Source: Lautropia sp. (lineage in GTDB: Bacteria > Pseudomonadota > Gammaproteobacteria > Burkholderiales > Burkholderiaceae_E). From it: 64,000 nt of DNA. The notes beneath the pieces were generated by a model. The model did no database searches. It was not told the DNA's origin and saw only the letters and a list, made by a program, of their open reading frames with translations. The DNA is taken from positions 186,001 through 250,000 of the forward strand of contig JAUNKF010000002.1 in assembly GCA_030532895.1 (NCBI GenBank), given 5' to 3'. Below are positions 55,173 to 64,000 of this stretch, in pieces. Position 1 is the stretch's first letter, and each line of letters begins with the position of its first letter. A program made the translations under genes and the position numbers.

Positions 55173-56087
55173 ATGACCCGACAGGATCTGAGACGACTGC
55201 GTTATTTCGTGGCGGTGGCCGAGGAGCTGAATTTTGGCAAGGCGGCCAGGCGGCTGCATGTGTCACAGCCGCCGCTCAGCCAGCAGATTCGGGCGCTGGA
55301 ATCGGATCTGGGCGTGCCGCTTTTCGAGCGAGATCGGCACCGGGTCAGCCTGACGCCGGCCGGGCAGGTCTATTTGAAGCACGCTTATTCTCTGTTGAGC
55401 GCGGCAGATGCTGCCGTGCAGGCGGCTCAGCGAGCCGCAGCGGGTGAGGTGGGCGAGTTGCGTCTGGGTTATTCGGCCTCGGTGATGTATTCGGATCTGG
55501 TGCTGTCGGCCATTGGCGGCTTTCGGCGGGTTTGTCCGGATGTGTCGCTGGTCCTGGTGGAAGGACGCACGCATGAGCATGCCGAGCGCTTGGCGCGCGG
55601 GGACATTGATCTGGCCATCGTCCGGGCGCCGCTGCCGGCTTTCGTCGATGATTGGCCTGCTTCGCAGCGGGGGTTGGTGTGTACCGAGCGGTTGGTGCTG
55701 GCCCTGCCGGCCGAGCATCCGTTGTCAGCCCACGAGACGGTGCCGTGGTTGGCACTGGCGGGCGAATCTTTCGTGTCTGTGTCTCGCTCGCAGAAAACCG
55801 CGCTCAACCGTGTGATCGATGGCCTGTTGGCCGCGCAGGGGATGCAACCGGTGGTGGCTGTTGAAACCTGGGACATGGCCTCATTGCTCGGCCTCGTCAG
55901 CGTTGGTGCAGGTATTGCGATCGTGCCCGAGACTTTGTCGAAAAAATATCAGGGGGCTATCGAGTTTCGACCGTTGGCCGATGCAGCGGCATGCAGTGAG
56001 CTGTGGTGGCTGGCTGGCAGGCAGTCGCCGGCATCGGTAGAGAGGCTGGTGACGATGATGGTCGTGCCGCAGCATAACACGCTCTAG
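55173..56087 (+). CDS. LysR family transcriptional regulator
   Basis: 304 residues. N-terminal helix-turn-helix LRRLRYFVAVAEELNFGKAA then RRLHVSQPPLSQQIRALESD; effector-binding domain from ~90 (ELRLGYSASVMYSDLVLSAI). The arrangement, divergent from the dioxygenase gene, suggests it controls that gene with an unknown ligand. The C-terminus runs into repeat copy F, whose TAG provides the stop codon; the last few residues (QHNTL) are therefore encoded by the repeat. Confidence 0.95.
   Translation: MTRQDLRRLRYFVAVAEELNFGKAARRLHVSQPPLSQQIRALESDLGVPLFERDRHRVSLTPAGQVYLKHAYSLLSAADAAVQAAQRAAAGEVGELRLGYSASVMYSDLVLSAIGGFRRVCPDVSLVLVEGRTHEHAERLARGDIDLAIVRAPLPAFVDDWPASQRGLVCTERLVLALPAEHPLSAHETVPWLALAGESFVSVSRSQKTALNRVIDGLLAAQGMQPVVAVETWDMASLLGLVSVGAGIAIVPETLSKKYQGAIEFRPLADAAACSELWWLAGRQSPASVERLVTMMVVPQHNTL
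56073..56086 (-). repeat. Dispersed intergenic repeat, copy F (end only)
   Basis: CATAACACGCTCTA on the plus strand, i.e. TAGAGCGTGTTATG on the minus strand: only the repeat end. It overlaps the 3' end of the LysR gene and faces copy G across a 111-bp segment. Confidence 0.55.
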
Positions 56088-56203
56088 TCCTTGGCCAGCA
56101 CGCCGGCTTCGGCCAGTTTGGCCTTGCGAGCCTCGATGCTGGCCCGCTCACGGAAGGGCTGGATGGCATGCTGCATCCGAAGCGCATCGGGCCACGTTAG
56201 CGC
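56084..56203 (-). pseudogene. Coding fragment of unknown protein bracketed by two repeat ends
   Basis: A minus-strand frame reading LTWPDALRMQHAIQPFRERA then SIEARKAKLAEAGVLAKD and a stop. The residues look like a real C-terminus (charged helix, no frameshift), but the frame is closed upstream by a stop within repeat copy G. I cannot name the family. A mini-gene from the ATG at 56176 would encode 30 residues. Confidence 0.4.
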
Positions 56204-56220
56204 GTGTCATGCACGCGCCA
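56198..56220 (+). repeat. Dispersed intergenic repeat, copy G (end only)
   Basis: TAGCGCGTGTCATGCACGCG: the first ~20 bases of the repeat. With copy F in opposite orientation it flanks the orphan coding fragment. Confidence 0.55.
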
Positions 56221-56236
56221 CGCCGATGCGCCCCGT

Positions 56237-58531
56237 TCAGCTCACCCGCATGCCGGGTGTGGCGCCCGAGTCGGGCGAGAGCAGGAAGACACCGCCCTTG
56301 TCATCAGGGTGGGAGGCGGCCAGCACCATGCCCTCGGACACACCAAACTTCATCTTGCGTGGCTTGAGGTTGGCCACGACGATGGTGAGCCGATCCACCA
56401 GTTGGGCGGGGTCATAGTAGGCGGCGATGCCGGAGAATACTTGGCGGGGTTTGTCATCGCCCAGATCCAGCATCAGGCGCAGCAGTTTCGTCGACCCTTC
56501 CACGGCTTCGGCCGAGATGATGCGGGCGATCCGAAGCTCGGGTTTCAGGAAGTCGTCAATGGTGATGTAGGCGTCGTCCTCTGCGCCAGTGCCCGAACCG
56601 GTGGCCTGGGTGCCACCTGCTGGTTTGCCGGGGGTTGCGCCCTGGGCGGCCGCCGCGGCCTTGGTTCCAGCCTTGCCGCCATCCTGCCCTTTGCCCGAGC
56701 CTTTCTTGTCTGCGTCGGCAGAAGTCGCCTCATCCCGTCCGAACAAAGCGTCGAGCATCTTGGGATCCACACGCTGCATCAGGTGCTGATAGGGCTTGAT
56801 CGCGTGACCGGCCGGCAGCGGGGTGTCGAGCGCGTCCCAGCGATCGGCACGGGGCAGGTTCAGGAAGTCGGCCGCACGCGCGGCGGTGTCAGGCAGGACG
56901 GGGGTGAGCATCAGGATCAGCGTGGAGAAACCGCGCAGGGCGTCGGAGCAGACCTGATGCAGCCGCTCGACCTGATCCGGTTGCTTGGCCAGATCCCAGG
57001 GCTTTTCGGTGTCGACGAACTGGTTGATGCGGTCGGCCAGCCCCATCAGCGCGCGCATGGCTTTGGCGTATTCGCGCTGCTCATACAGCTCGGCGATGGC
57101 GGTGGCGCCTGGCCAACTCTCGGCAAAGGCGCGCATCGTCTCCGGGTTGGGGGCAGACAGTTTGCCTTCGAATCGCTTGACCAGAAAACCTGCTGAGCGG
57201 CTGGCGATGTTGACGAGCTTGCCGATGAGGTCGCTGTTGACGCGGGCGATGAAGTCCTCGGCGTTGAAATCTACGTCTTCCACCCGGTTGTTGAGCTTGG
57301 CTGCGAGGTAATAGCGCAGCCATTCGGGGTTCATGCCGAGTTCGAGGTATTTCTTCGGCGACAGACCCGTGCCACGGGATTTGGACATCTTTTCGCCCGA
57401 GACCGTCATGAAGCCGTGCACAAAAATGTTGTCGGGCACATGCAGGTCGGCAAAACGCAGCATGGCGGGCCAGAACAGCGTGTGGAAATAGATGATGTCC
57501 TTGCCGATGAAATGTACCTGCCGATAGGGGCGCGTGGGATCCTGGCCGGCCGTCGGCTCGATGAAGGTGTTGAAATCCAGTCCTTGCTTGTCGCACAAGG
57601 CTTTCAGCGAAGCCAGGTAGCCCACTGGCGCGTCCAGCCAGACATAGAAGTACTTGCCGGGCGCATCGGGGATCGGGATGCCGAAATAGGGTTCGTCCCG
57701 CGAGATGTCCCAGTCGGCGAGCGGGTTGCTTGTGCTGTCTTGCTGGGCGTTGGCACTTGCCTGGGCTGATGCATCAGGGGCTGTGGGCGATGAAGGGGCA
57801 GCATCGTCCGTGGCGTCGCCCAGCCATTCGCGGGCCTTGTTCGCCACTTCCGGTTGCAGTCGGCCATTGCCGATCCATTCGCGCAGGAAGGCACGACAGC
57901 GGGGGTCGGAGAGCTGGAAGAAATAGTGTTCGGAGGAGCGGATCACCGGGGTGCTGCCGGTGAGTGTGGAATAGGGGTTGATCAGCTCGGTGGGCGAGTA
58001 GACGGTGCTGCACACCTCGCAGGCATCGCCATACTGATCCTTGGCATGGCATTTGGGGCACTCGCCTTTGATGTAGCGATCCGGCAGGAACATTGCCTTC
58101 ACCGGGTCGAAGAACTGTTCGATGGTGCGCGTGGCGATCAGGCCGGCCGTTTTCAGTGCCCGATAGATGCTTTGGGACAGCTCGGTGTTCTCGGGCGAGT
58201 GGGTGGAGTGCCAGTGGTCGAAGCTGATGTGGTAGCCGTTCAGATAATAGGGGCGCTCGGCCGCGATGCGGGCCACCAGTGCCTCGGGCGTGATGCCTTC
58301 GGCCTCGGCCTTCAGCATGATCGGGGCGCCGTGGGCATCATCGGCGCCCACGAAGAAGACTTCCTTGCCCAGCATCCGCTGAAAGCGCACCCAGATGTCG
58401 GCCTGGATGTACTCCATGATGTGGCCGATGTGGAAGGAACCGTTGGCGTAGGGCAGGGCGGTGGTGATGAACAATCGCTCGGGGGCGGCGCTGGTGGCCG
58501 GTGCGACGGGGGAAACCTGGGAGGTGTTCAT
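56237..58531 (-). CDS. metG: Methionyl-tRNA synthetase
   Basis: 764 residues from [13 protein letters not shown]-type motif [15 protein letters not shown], the zinc knuckle with [22 protein letters not shown] in [17 protein letters not shown], and a C-terminal tRNA-binding domain ([20 protein letters not shown] ... [19 protein letters not shown]). It charges tRNA with methionine. Two low-complexity insertions stand out: residues ~237-270 within the catalytic domain (Ala/Ser/Asp/Gln-rich) and a ~45-residue Lys/Gly/Ala linker before the C-terminal domain. Confidence 0.97.
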   Translation of the reverse strand: MNTSQVSPVAPATSAAPERLFITTALPYANGSFHIGHIMEYIQADIWVRFQRMLGKEVFFVGADDAHGAPIMLKAEAEGITPEALVARIAAERPYYLNGYHISFDHWHSTHSPENTELSQSIYRALKTAGLIATRTIEQFFDPVKAMFLPDRYIKGECPKCHAKDQYGDACEVCSTVYSPTELINPYSTLTGSTPVIRSSEHYFFQLSDPRCRAFLREWIGNGRLQPEVANKAREWLGDATDDAAPSSPTAPDASAQASANAQQDSTSNPLADWDISRDEPYFGIPIPDAPGKYFYVWLDAPVGYLASLKALCDKQGLDFNTFIEPTAGQDPTRPYRQVHFIGKDIIYFHTLFWPAMLRFADLHVPDNIFVHGFMTVSGEKMSKSRGTGLSPKKYLELGMNPEWLRYYLAAKLNNRVEDVDFNAEDFIARVNSDLIGKLVNIASRSAGFLVKRFEGKLSAPNPETMRAFAESWPGATAIAELYEQREYAKAMRALMGLADRINQFVDTEKPWDLAKQPDQVERLHQVCSDALRGFSTLILMLTPVLPDTAARAADFLNLPRADRWDALDTPLPAGHAIKPYQHLMQRVDPKMLDALFGRDEATSADADKKGSGKGQDGGKAGTKAAAAAQGATPGKPAGGTQATGSGTGAEDDAYITIDDFLKPELRIARIISAEAVEGSTKLLRLMLDLGDDKPRQVFSGIAAYYDPAQLVDRLTIVVANLKPRKMKFGVSEGMVLAASHPDDKGGVFLLSPDSGATPGMRVS

Positions 58532-58918
58532 GCGGAGGGTCTTTCTCGCTTTCTCGATAAGGGGGCAGGCGTGGTCAGAAGTGTAGCAAGGCAGGCACGG
58601 AATGCCAGCCGGTGTGGGAGCGGCGGCACGACGGCAGGTACGTTTGAGCCGTGTGTCATCACCTGCCGTGTGATGGCCTGGCCTCGTCGGATGTTGGCCG
58701 GCTGCATGGTGGCCGAAGTTGGTTACGCCTTGCCCGTGGGCCAGGGGGGCAAGGCGCCGACGGGGGTAGTGGCGCCTTGCCGGGGAGGTTGCCTCTTGAA
58801 GTTTGGCGTTGTTTTTGGGCGCCTCATCCTCATCTACCAGGGATTGTTGACGGTGCGCATCTTTCGTCCGCCCGAAAGCGGGCAATAATCGCGACCTGAA
58901 CCTTTTTTCTTGTCAGCT
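58532..58918. other. 387-bp divergent gap with a strong hairpin
   Basis: No gene. At 58748-58781 GGCAAGGCGCC and GGCGCCTTGCC form a perfect 11-base stem with a 12-base loop; no T-run follows on either strand. The arm resembles the AAGGCGCC segment of the dispersed repeats, so it may be a decayed relative. Confidence 0.45.
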
Positions 58919-60007
58919 ATGAGTTTGAGCGTTGAAACCGTCACCCAGGCGCTGTCTGGCGTGATCGACCCGAATACCGGGCGAGACCTGATCAGCAGCC
59001 GTTCTGCCCGCAACATCCGGGTCGACGAGGGGCATGTGAGCCTGGACGTGGAATTGGGTTATCCGGCCTTGAGCCAGCTGGCGCCGATCCGCGAGGCTGT
59101 CACGAAGGCCATCGAGGCATTGCCTGGGGTGAAGGGGGTCAGCGCCCACGTTCACCAGAAGATCGTTGCGCATGCCGTGCAGCGCGGGGTGAAACTGTTG
59201 CCACAGGTGCGCAACATCATTGCCGTGGCCTCGGGCAAGGGCGGGGTCGGCAAGAGCACGCTCACGGCCAATCTGGCGCTGGCGCTGGCGGCCGAAGGGG
59301 CGACGGTGGGGGTGCTCGATGCCGACATCTATGGGCCGTCACAACCGCTGATGTTCGGGATCGAGGGCCGGCCGCAGACGACCGATGGCAAGTCGATGGA
59401 GCCGATGGAGGGGCATGGGGTGCAGGTCAGCTCGATCGGTTTCCTGATCGACATCGACACGCCGATGGTCTGGCGCGGCCCCCTTGTCACGCAGGCATTG
59501 GAGCAGCTGCTGCGTGAGACACGTTGGCGCGATCTGGACTACCTGCTGATCGACATGCCGCCCGGCACGGGAGACATCCATCTCACGCTCTCGCAGAAGG
59601 TGCCGGTGACGGGGGCCGTCATCGTGACGACGCCGCAGGACATCGCGCTGCTGGACGCGCGCAAGGGCTACAAGATGTTCGAGAAGGTCGGCATCCCGGT
59701 GATGGGTGTGGTGGAGAACATGGCGATGCACGTTTGCAGTGAATGCGGACATGTGGAGCACATCTTCGGCTCGGGCGGCGGGGAGCGGATGGCGGCCGAG
59801 TACGGGCTGGCATACCTGGGCGGCTTGCCGCTCGACATCCGAATCCGTGAGAACGCCGACGGGGGGCGCCCGACGGTGGTGGCCGACCCGGATGGGGAGC
59901 TGGCGGCACGATACAAGCAGATCGCTCGCCGCGTGGCGGTGCGGGTGGCCGAAAAGGCCAAGGACATGTCGTCGAAGTTCCCGACGATCGTCGTGCAGAA
60001 CACCTGA
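58919..60007 (+). CDS. apbC: Mrp/NBP35-type iron-sulfur cluster carrier ATPase (ApbC)
   Basis: 362 residues. An N-terminal MIP18/DUF59 domain (LSVETVTQALSGVIDPNTGR), then a deviant Walker A IIAVASGKGGVGKSTLTANL, Walker B-like LLIDMPPGTGDIHLTLSQ, and the cluster-binding CxxC in HVCSECGHVEHIFGSGG. It carries Fe-S clusters to target proteins. A TTG nine bases earlier is in frame; ATG at 58919 is preferred. Divergent from metG, as in many proteobacteria. Confidence 0.95.
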   Translation: MSLSVETVTQALSGVIDPNTGRDLISSRSARNIRVDEGHVSLDVELGYPALSQLAPIREAVTKAIEALPGVKGVSAHVHQKIVAHAVQRGVKLLPQVRNIIAVASGKGGVGKSTLTANLALALAAEGATVGVLDADIYGPSQPLMFGIEGRPQTTDGKSMEPMEGHGVQVSSIGFLIDIDTPMVWRGPLVTQALEQLLRETRWRDLDYLLIDMPPGTGDIHLTLSQKVPVTGAVIVTTPQDIALLDARKGYKMFEKVGIPVMGVVENMAMHVCSECGHVEHIFGSGGGERMAAEYGLAYLGGLPLDIRIRENADGGRPTVVADPDGELAARYKQIARRVAVRVAEKAKDMSSKFPTIVVQNT

Positions 60008-60180
60008 GTTTTCGGGGGCTGGCAGCAGACAGGGCTGGTGGGGGCTGATCTTCTGGCAATGCTTGGTGACCAGGACCGCCATCGTCGGGTGCTGCTCGTC
60101 AGCACGGAGGTGACGATGGCCAACCGCTTGGGTTGGCACGTCAGTCCTGATCGAATCGCCGGCTCAGGCACAATAGTGTC

Positions 60181-60241
60181 AGGCGTGCCATGCATGATTC
60201 GTCCCCGCCAAAGCCGTTTGGGGTTGCATGACACGGGCTAG
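60181..60241. repeat. Dispersed intergenic repeat, copy H (paired ends)
   Basis: GGCGTGCCATGCATGATTCG then TCCCCGCC on one side and TGCATGACACGGGCTAG on the other: two inward-facing repeat ends making a 61-base imperfect inverted repeat between mrp and dcd. Confidence 0.55.
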
Positions 60242-60310
60242 TGGCAAGTTTTCATCTGGCGTTCTGCCGGCAGATCGGGCAGGGCGCGCTTTCATGGCAC
60301 AAGGTAAACG

Positions 60311-60877
60311 ATGAGCATCAAATCAGACCGCTGGATTCGCGAGATGGCCGAGAAGCACGGCATGATCGAGCCTTTCGAGCCAGGTCAGGTTCGCGCGGTG
60401 GATGGCCGCCGGATCGTCTCTTACGGGACATCCAGCTATGGCTACGACATCCGTTGTGCGCCCGAGTTCAAGATCTTCACCAACATCAACAGCACGATCG
60501 TCGATCCGAAGAACTTCGACGAGAAGAACTTCGTCGATTTCGTGGGTGATGTCTGCATCATCCCGCCCAACTCTTTTGCGTTGGCCCGCACGGTGGAATA
60601 TTTCCGTATCCCGCGCAATGTGCTGACGATCTGCCTGGGCAAATCCACCTACGCCCGGTGCGGCATCATCGTCAACGTGACGCCTTTCGAGCCGGAGTGG
60701 GAGGGGTATGTGACGCTGGAATTCTCCAACACCACGCCGCTGCCGGCCAAGATCTACGCCGGTGAAGGCTGCGCGCAGGTGCTGTTCTTCGAGTCGGACG
60801 AGGTCTGTCAGGTGTCTTACCGTGACCGCGGGGGCAAGTACCAGGGCCAGCGGGGCGTGACGCTGCCCAAAGCCTGA
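60311..60877 (+). CDS. dcd: dCTP deaminase
   Basis: 188 residues. [60 protein letters not shown] with the catalytic region, [20 protein letters not shown], and the C-terminal [15 protein letters not shown] that closes over the nucleotide. It deaminates dCTP to dUTP to supply thymidylate synthesis. Preceded by a 303-bp gap containing repeat copy H; monocistronic. Confidence 0.97.
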   Translation: MSIKSDRWIREMAEKHGMIEPFEPGQVRAVDGRRIVSYGTSSYGYDIRCAPEFKIFTNINSTIVDPKNFDEKNFVDFVGDVCIIPPNSFALARTVEYFRIPRNVLTICLGKSTYARCGIIVNVTPFEPEWEGYVTLEFSNTTPLPAKIYAGEGCAQVLFFESDEVCQVSYRDRGGKYQGQRGVTLPKA

Positions 60878-61001
60878 CACACGCGGCGGCAGGTGGCGGC
60901 GAGCGTGGGCATGTGATGGCCGACGGTTGGTGCGAACGGTGCCTGGCAGGGGCCTCCCGCGTGCCCGGCTGCTTGCGGCCCAAGGCTATAGGGCGTGGGG
61001 G

Positions 61002-61029
61002 CAGACAGGGGGGCAAAGCCGGGTATAAT
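61002..61029 (+). promoter_or_regulatory. Possible promoter of rpsO
   Basis: TATAAT at 61024-61029 with CAGACA (4 of 6 matches to TTGACA) 16 bases upstream. The start would give an rpsO leader of about 115 bases, long enough for the S15 autoregulatory structure known in other bacteria. Confidence 0.45.
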
Positions 61030-61151
61030 CACCGCGATGGCTGGAAGACTCACCGCCCCACCTTTGTCGTGGCCGGTGCGGCCACCATCTTCTCACGGCC
61101 CGCTTGCCAGGCGGGATCGCAGGTTCAACCCATTCTTTTCAAAGGGAAATC

Positions 61152-61421
61152 ATGGCACTGGAAGCAGCCGCCAAGGCAAAAGTCGTCGCTGACTATCGTC
61201 GCGCCGAGAATGACACCGGTTCGCCGGAGGTTCAGATCGCTCTGCTCACCGCCCGCATCAACGGGCTGGCACAGCACTTTAAGGACAACGCCAAGGATCA
61301 CCACTCGCGCCGTGGTCTGCTGCGCATGGTGAGCCGTCGTCGCAAACTCCTCGACTATCTGAAGCGCACGAATCTCGATGCTTACCGGACGCTGATCGAG
61401 CGTCTTGGCCTGCGCAAGTAA
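61152..61421 (+). CDS. rpsO: 30S ribosomal protein S15
   Basis: 89 residues, the standard length. [60 protein letters not shown] and LIERLGLRK match S15, which binds the 16S central domain early in assembly. GGG-AAA-type Shine-Dalgarno (AAAGGGA) is upstream. Followed by pnp, the classical arrangement. Confidence 0.98.
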   Translation: MALEAAAKAKVVADYRRAENDTGSPEVQIALLTARINGLAQHFKDNAKDHHSRRGLLRMVSRRRKLLDYLKRTNLDAYRTLIERLGLRK

Positions 61422-61441
61422 GCGCATTGCGCCACGGATGG

Positions 61442-61475
61442 ATGCCCGCCCTAGCGCGGGCATTCTGTTTTCTGT
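61442..61475 (+). terminator. rpsO-pnp intergenic terminator
   Basis: ATGCCCGC and GCGGGCAT with a six-base loop, followed by TCTGTTTTCT. It lies 20 bases after the rpsO stop, corresponding to the partial terminator between these genes in other proteobacteria. Confidence 0.65.
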
Positions 61476-61705
61476 GTCCGGGTGGGGCCACTGCTTGCAT
61501 GCCCGGCCGCGTATCAGGAGGACACCAGAAGCGTGCCTGAGCGCACACAGAATTTTCTGAACACGTCGTTGCGGCCCAGTACATGGTGGGCAAGACATCG
61601 GCGCGGGGCGTGTTCAGAACATTCTGCATGATGTTGAGGGCGGGCCGTGCCGCCGATCGATCGCACGGGTTGAGTCAGGCACCAGGGGTGCAAGGAAAAT
61701 TACCG

Positions 61706-63826
61706 ATGTTTGAAATCGCCAAGAAAACCTTCCAGTGGGGCAACCACACCGTCACGCTGGAAACGGGGGAAATCGCCCGCCAGTCCAGCGGCGCCGTGCT
61801 CGTCACGATGGACGACACGATGGTGCTGGCCACGGTCGTGGCCGCCAAGGAGCCCAAGCCGGGCCAGTCCTTCTTCCCGCTCACGGTCGATTACTTCGAG
61901 AAGTTCTATGCGGCCGGTCGCATCCCTGGCGGTTTCTTCAAGCGTGAGGGGCGCCCCACCGAGAAGGAAACGCTCACGGCCCGTCTGATCGACCGGCCGA
62001 TCCGTCCGCTCTTCCCCGAGGGCTTCATGAACGAAGTCCAGGTCGTGCTGACGGTGCTCTCCAGCAACCCGGAGGTCGATCCTGATATCCCCGCCATGAT
62101 CGGCGCCTCGGCTGCGCTGGCGATTTCGGGTGTGCCCTTTGCCGGCCCGGTTGGTGCCGCACGCGTCGGCTACATCGATGGGCAGTATGTGCTGAACCCG
62201 ACCATTTCCGAGCTGAAGAACTCGCAGCTCGACCTGGTGGTGGCCGGTACCGATCAGGCCGTGCTGATGGTCGAGTCCGAGGCCAGCGAGCTGTCGGAAG
62301 ACGTGATGCTGGGCGCCGTGGTCTTCGGTCACGAGCAGATGCAGGTGGCGATCCAGGCCATCGAGGAGCTGGTGGAAGCTGGTGGCAAGGAAGAGTGGGA
62401 TTGGACGGCGCCAGAAAAGAACACGGCGCTGATCGAGAAGGTGACGGGTCTGGCCGGCGACCGGCTACGCGAAGCCTATCAGTTGCGTGTGAAGCAGGAG
62501 CGTTCGCAGCGCATCAAGGCGATCGAGGCCGATGTGCAGGCCCAGCTGGCTGCCGAGGAAGCGGCGCCTTCGCCGGCTGATGTGTCCGACATCCTGTTCG
62601 ACCTGCAATCGGGCATCGTCCGCACGCAGATCCTGTCCGGCGAGCCGCGTATCGATGGCCGTGACACTCGCACCGTGCGCCCGATCTCGATTCGCACCGG
62701 TGTGCTGCCGCGTGCGCACGGCAGTGCGCTCTTCACCCGTGGCGAGACGCAGGCGCTGGTCGTGGCCACGCTGGGCACGGCCCGTGACGAGCAGATTATC
62801 GATGCGATCACTGGCGAGTATCGTGAGCGCTTCATGATGCAGTACAACATGCCGCCCTACGCCACTGGCGAAACCGGTCGTATCGGCACGCCCAAGCGTC
62901 GTGAAGTGGGACATGGCCGCCTGGCCAAGCGCGCCATCACGCCGTTGGTGCCCTCGGCCGACGATTTTGCCTATTCGATCCGCTTGGTCTCCGAGATCAC
63001 CGAGTCGAACGGCTCGTCCTCGATGGCTTCGGTTTGCGGTGGCTGCCTGGCGCTGATGGACGCGGGTGTGCCGGTCGAGCGCCATGTGGCGGGTATCGCG
63101 ATGGGCCTGATCAAGGAAGGCAACAAATTCGCGGTGCTGACCGACATTCTGGGTGACGAGGATCATTTGGGCGACATGGACTTCAAGGTGGCCGGTACCG
63201 AGGCCGGTGTGACCGCGCTGCAGATGGACATCAAGATTCAGGGCATCACCCGCGAGATCATGCAGGTGGCGCTGGCCCAGGCCAAGGAAGCGCGGATGCA
63301 TATCCTTGGCAAGATGCAGGAGGCGATCCCGGCCGCCCGTACCGAGCTGTCGGATTTTGCGCCGCGCATGTACCAGATGAAGATCAATCCGGAGCGTATC
63401 CGTGACGTGATCGGCAAGGGGGGCGCCACCATCCGCGCCATCACCGAGGAAACCGGCACGACGATCGACATCCAGGATGATGGCTCGATCACGATCGCCG
63501 CGGTCGATGCCGAGGCTGCCCGTCGCGCCCAACAGCGCATCGCCGACCTGACGGCTGAGGTCGAAATCGGCAAGATTTACAACGGCACCGTGCTGAAGAT
63601 CCTGGAGTTTGGGGCGATCGTGCAGGTACTGCCGGGCCGGGATGGTCTGCTGCACGTCTCGCAGATTGCCAATGAGCGCGTCAACAAGGTCGAAGACTAT
63701 GTGAAGGAAGGCCAGAGCGTGCGCGTGAAGGTGATCGAGGCCGATGACAAGGGCCGCCTGCGTCTGTCGATGAAGGCTGCTGCTGCTGAAGAGGTTCAGC
63801 CCCAGGCGCCGGCCGAGGGTGCCTGA
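61706..63826 (+). CDS. pnp: Polyribonucleotide nucleotidyltransferase
   Basis: 706 residues. Two RNase PH cores ([20 protein letters not shown] in the first; [20 protein letters not shown] and [20 protein letters not shown] in the second), then KH ([20 protein letters not shown]) and S1 ([20 protein letters not shown]) domains. PNPase degrades RNA 3' to 5' using phosphate. Start at [10 protein letters not shown], the family N-terminus; the upstream open frame is non-coding. The C-terminus is complete. Confidence 0.98.
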   Translation: MFEIAKKTFQWGNHTVTLETGEIARQSSGAVLVTMDDTMVLATVVAAKEPKPGQSFFPLTVDYFEKFYAAGRIPGGFFKREGRPTEKETLTARLIDRPIRPLFPEGFMNEVQVVLTVLSSNPEVDPDIPAMIGASAALAISGVPFAGPVGAARVGYIDGQYVLNPTISELKNSQLDLVVAGTDQAVLMVESEASELSEDVMLGAVVFGHEQMQVAIQAIEELVEAGGKEEWDWTAPEKNTALIEKVTGLAGDRLREAYQLRVKQERSQRIKAIEADVQAQLAAEEAAPSPADVSDILFDLQSGIVRTQILSGEPRIDGRDTRTVRPISIRTGVLPRAHGSALFTRGETQALVVATLGTARDEQIIDAITGEYRERFMMQYNMPPYATGETGRIGTPKRREVGHGRLAKRAITPLVPSADDFAYSIRLVSEITESNGSSSMASVCGGCLALMDAGVPVERHVAGIAMGLIKEGNKFAVLTDILGDEDHLGDMDFKVAGTEAGVTALQMDIKIQGITREIMQVALAQAKEARMHILGKMQEAIPAARTELSDFAPRMYQMKINPERIRDVIGKGGATIRAITEETGTTIDIQDDGSITIAAVDAEAARRAQQRIADLTAEVEIGKIYNGTVLKILEFGAIVQVLPGRDGLLHVSQIANERVNKVEDYVKEGQSVRVKVIEADDKGRLRLSMKAAAAEEVQPQAPAEGA

Positions 63827-63860
63827 GCAGCCGGACTGCTGTCCGGGTGTGGGTAGCCAT

Positions 63861-63884
63861 CTCTCCGGCCTGCAAGCCGGAGAG
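63861..63884. terminator. Hairpin downstream of pnp
   Basis: Perfect CTCTCCGGC/GCCGGAGAG stem with a six-base loop, 35 bases after the pnp stop. No T-run follows, so it may act as an RNA 3' end stabiliser or a weak terminator. Confidence 0.45.
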
Positions 63885-64000
63885 GGGCCCACGTGGAGGG
63901 CCTGTGCTTGGTGGTGCTGTCCGTCGTCGGGGTGGCACCATGCACTCGTTGGTGGCCTTGGTGGGTGCCGAGCATGGCCGGGCCTGCCTGTCATCAGCGG

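Noticed and set aside
62465-63994. 509-codon minus-strand frame opposite pnp
   Set aside because: Shadow of pnp with no domain similarity.
1-64000. CRISPR arrays, tRNA or rRNA genes, complete insertion sequences, prophage genes
   Set aside because: None recognised on reading both strands; no regularly spaced repeats, TPsiC-arm-like GGTTCGA cloverleafs or transposase/integrase motifs were noticed.

Overview
The window is chromosomal DNA of a high-GC betaproteobacterium, most likely Burkholderiales. This rests on gene content read from the sequence: EF-P with Arg32 next to its rhamnosyltransferase EarP, Burkholderiales-type small families (DUF3579, DUF2325, DUF3460), the exbB-exbD-lpxK-Trm112-kdsB-adk block, and lipid A/Kdo genes (Gram-negative). 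Pyruvate formate-lyase with its activase and a perfect FNR-type site point to facultative anaerobic growth. The genus is not determined. About 58 protein genes are supported; I saw no rRNA, tRNA, CRISPR array, intact insertion sequence or prophage.

Layout. 1-8 kb: 3' end of typA, a SWIB protein, a beta-propeller/di-haem lipoprotein, nudC, a KTSC protein, an amidase and an unclassified lipoprotein. 8-12.6 kb (minus): adk, kdsB, Trm112, lpxK, exbD, exbB (envelope and lipid A supply). 12.9-19 kb: xseA, a GlsB/YeaQ membrane protein, a DUF192 protein, icd, and a RES-domain toxin/antitoxin-like pair with a palindromic operator. 19-22 kb (minus): DUF3649/PepSY/DUF3325 membrane operon. 22-30 kb: pflB-pflA, a glyoxalase, a Cof-type HAD phosphatase, DUF2325, fur, a nitroreductase, a PCuAC copper protein and a cold-shock gene. 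31-34 kb: clpS-clpA. 34-42 kb: an unknown protein, argF, argD, DUF3579, a REC-domain protein, efp, earP, a PIN nuclease. 42-50 kb: yaaA, glycerate kinase, glpF-glpK, murB, scpA, DUF3460, a DMT transporter. 50-64 kb: a BamE-like lipoprotein, SulP and AEC transporters, a remnant XRE antitoxin, a TauD-type dioxygenase divergent from a LysR regulator, metG, mrp, dcd, rpsO and pnp.

Most of it is ordinary housekeeping sequence. The less ordinary signals are: (i) a dispersed intergenic repeat family (at least eight sites) with a TAG(A/C)GCGTGT-ATGCAC-like end and, in the fullest copy, a long imperfect palindrome; one pair of copies brackets an orphan coding fragment; (ii) the RES/ParS-like pair; (iii) a decapitated XRE antitoxin joined in frame to the stop codon of a TauD-type gene that is flanked by 9-bp direct repeats; (iv) a perfect FNR-type palindrome upstream of fur; and (v) three successive genes (exbB, exbD, lpxK) that all appear to start with TTG. 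I found no convincing wholly new multi-gene system; (i) and (iii) are the best candidates for something undescribed. Residue and base positions were counted by hand.
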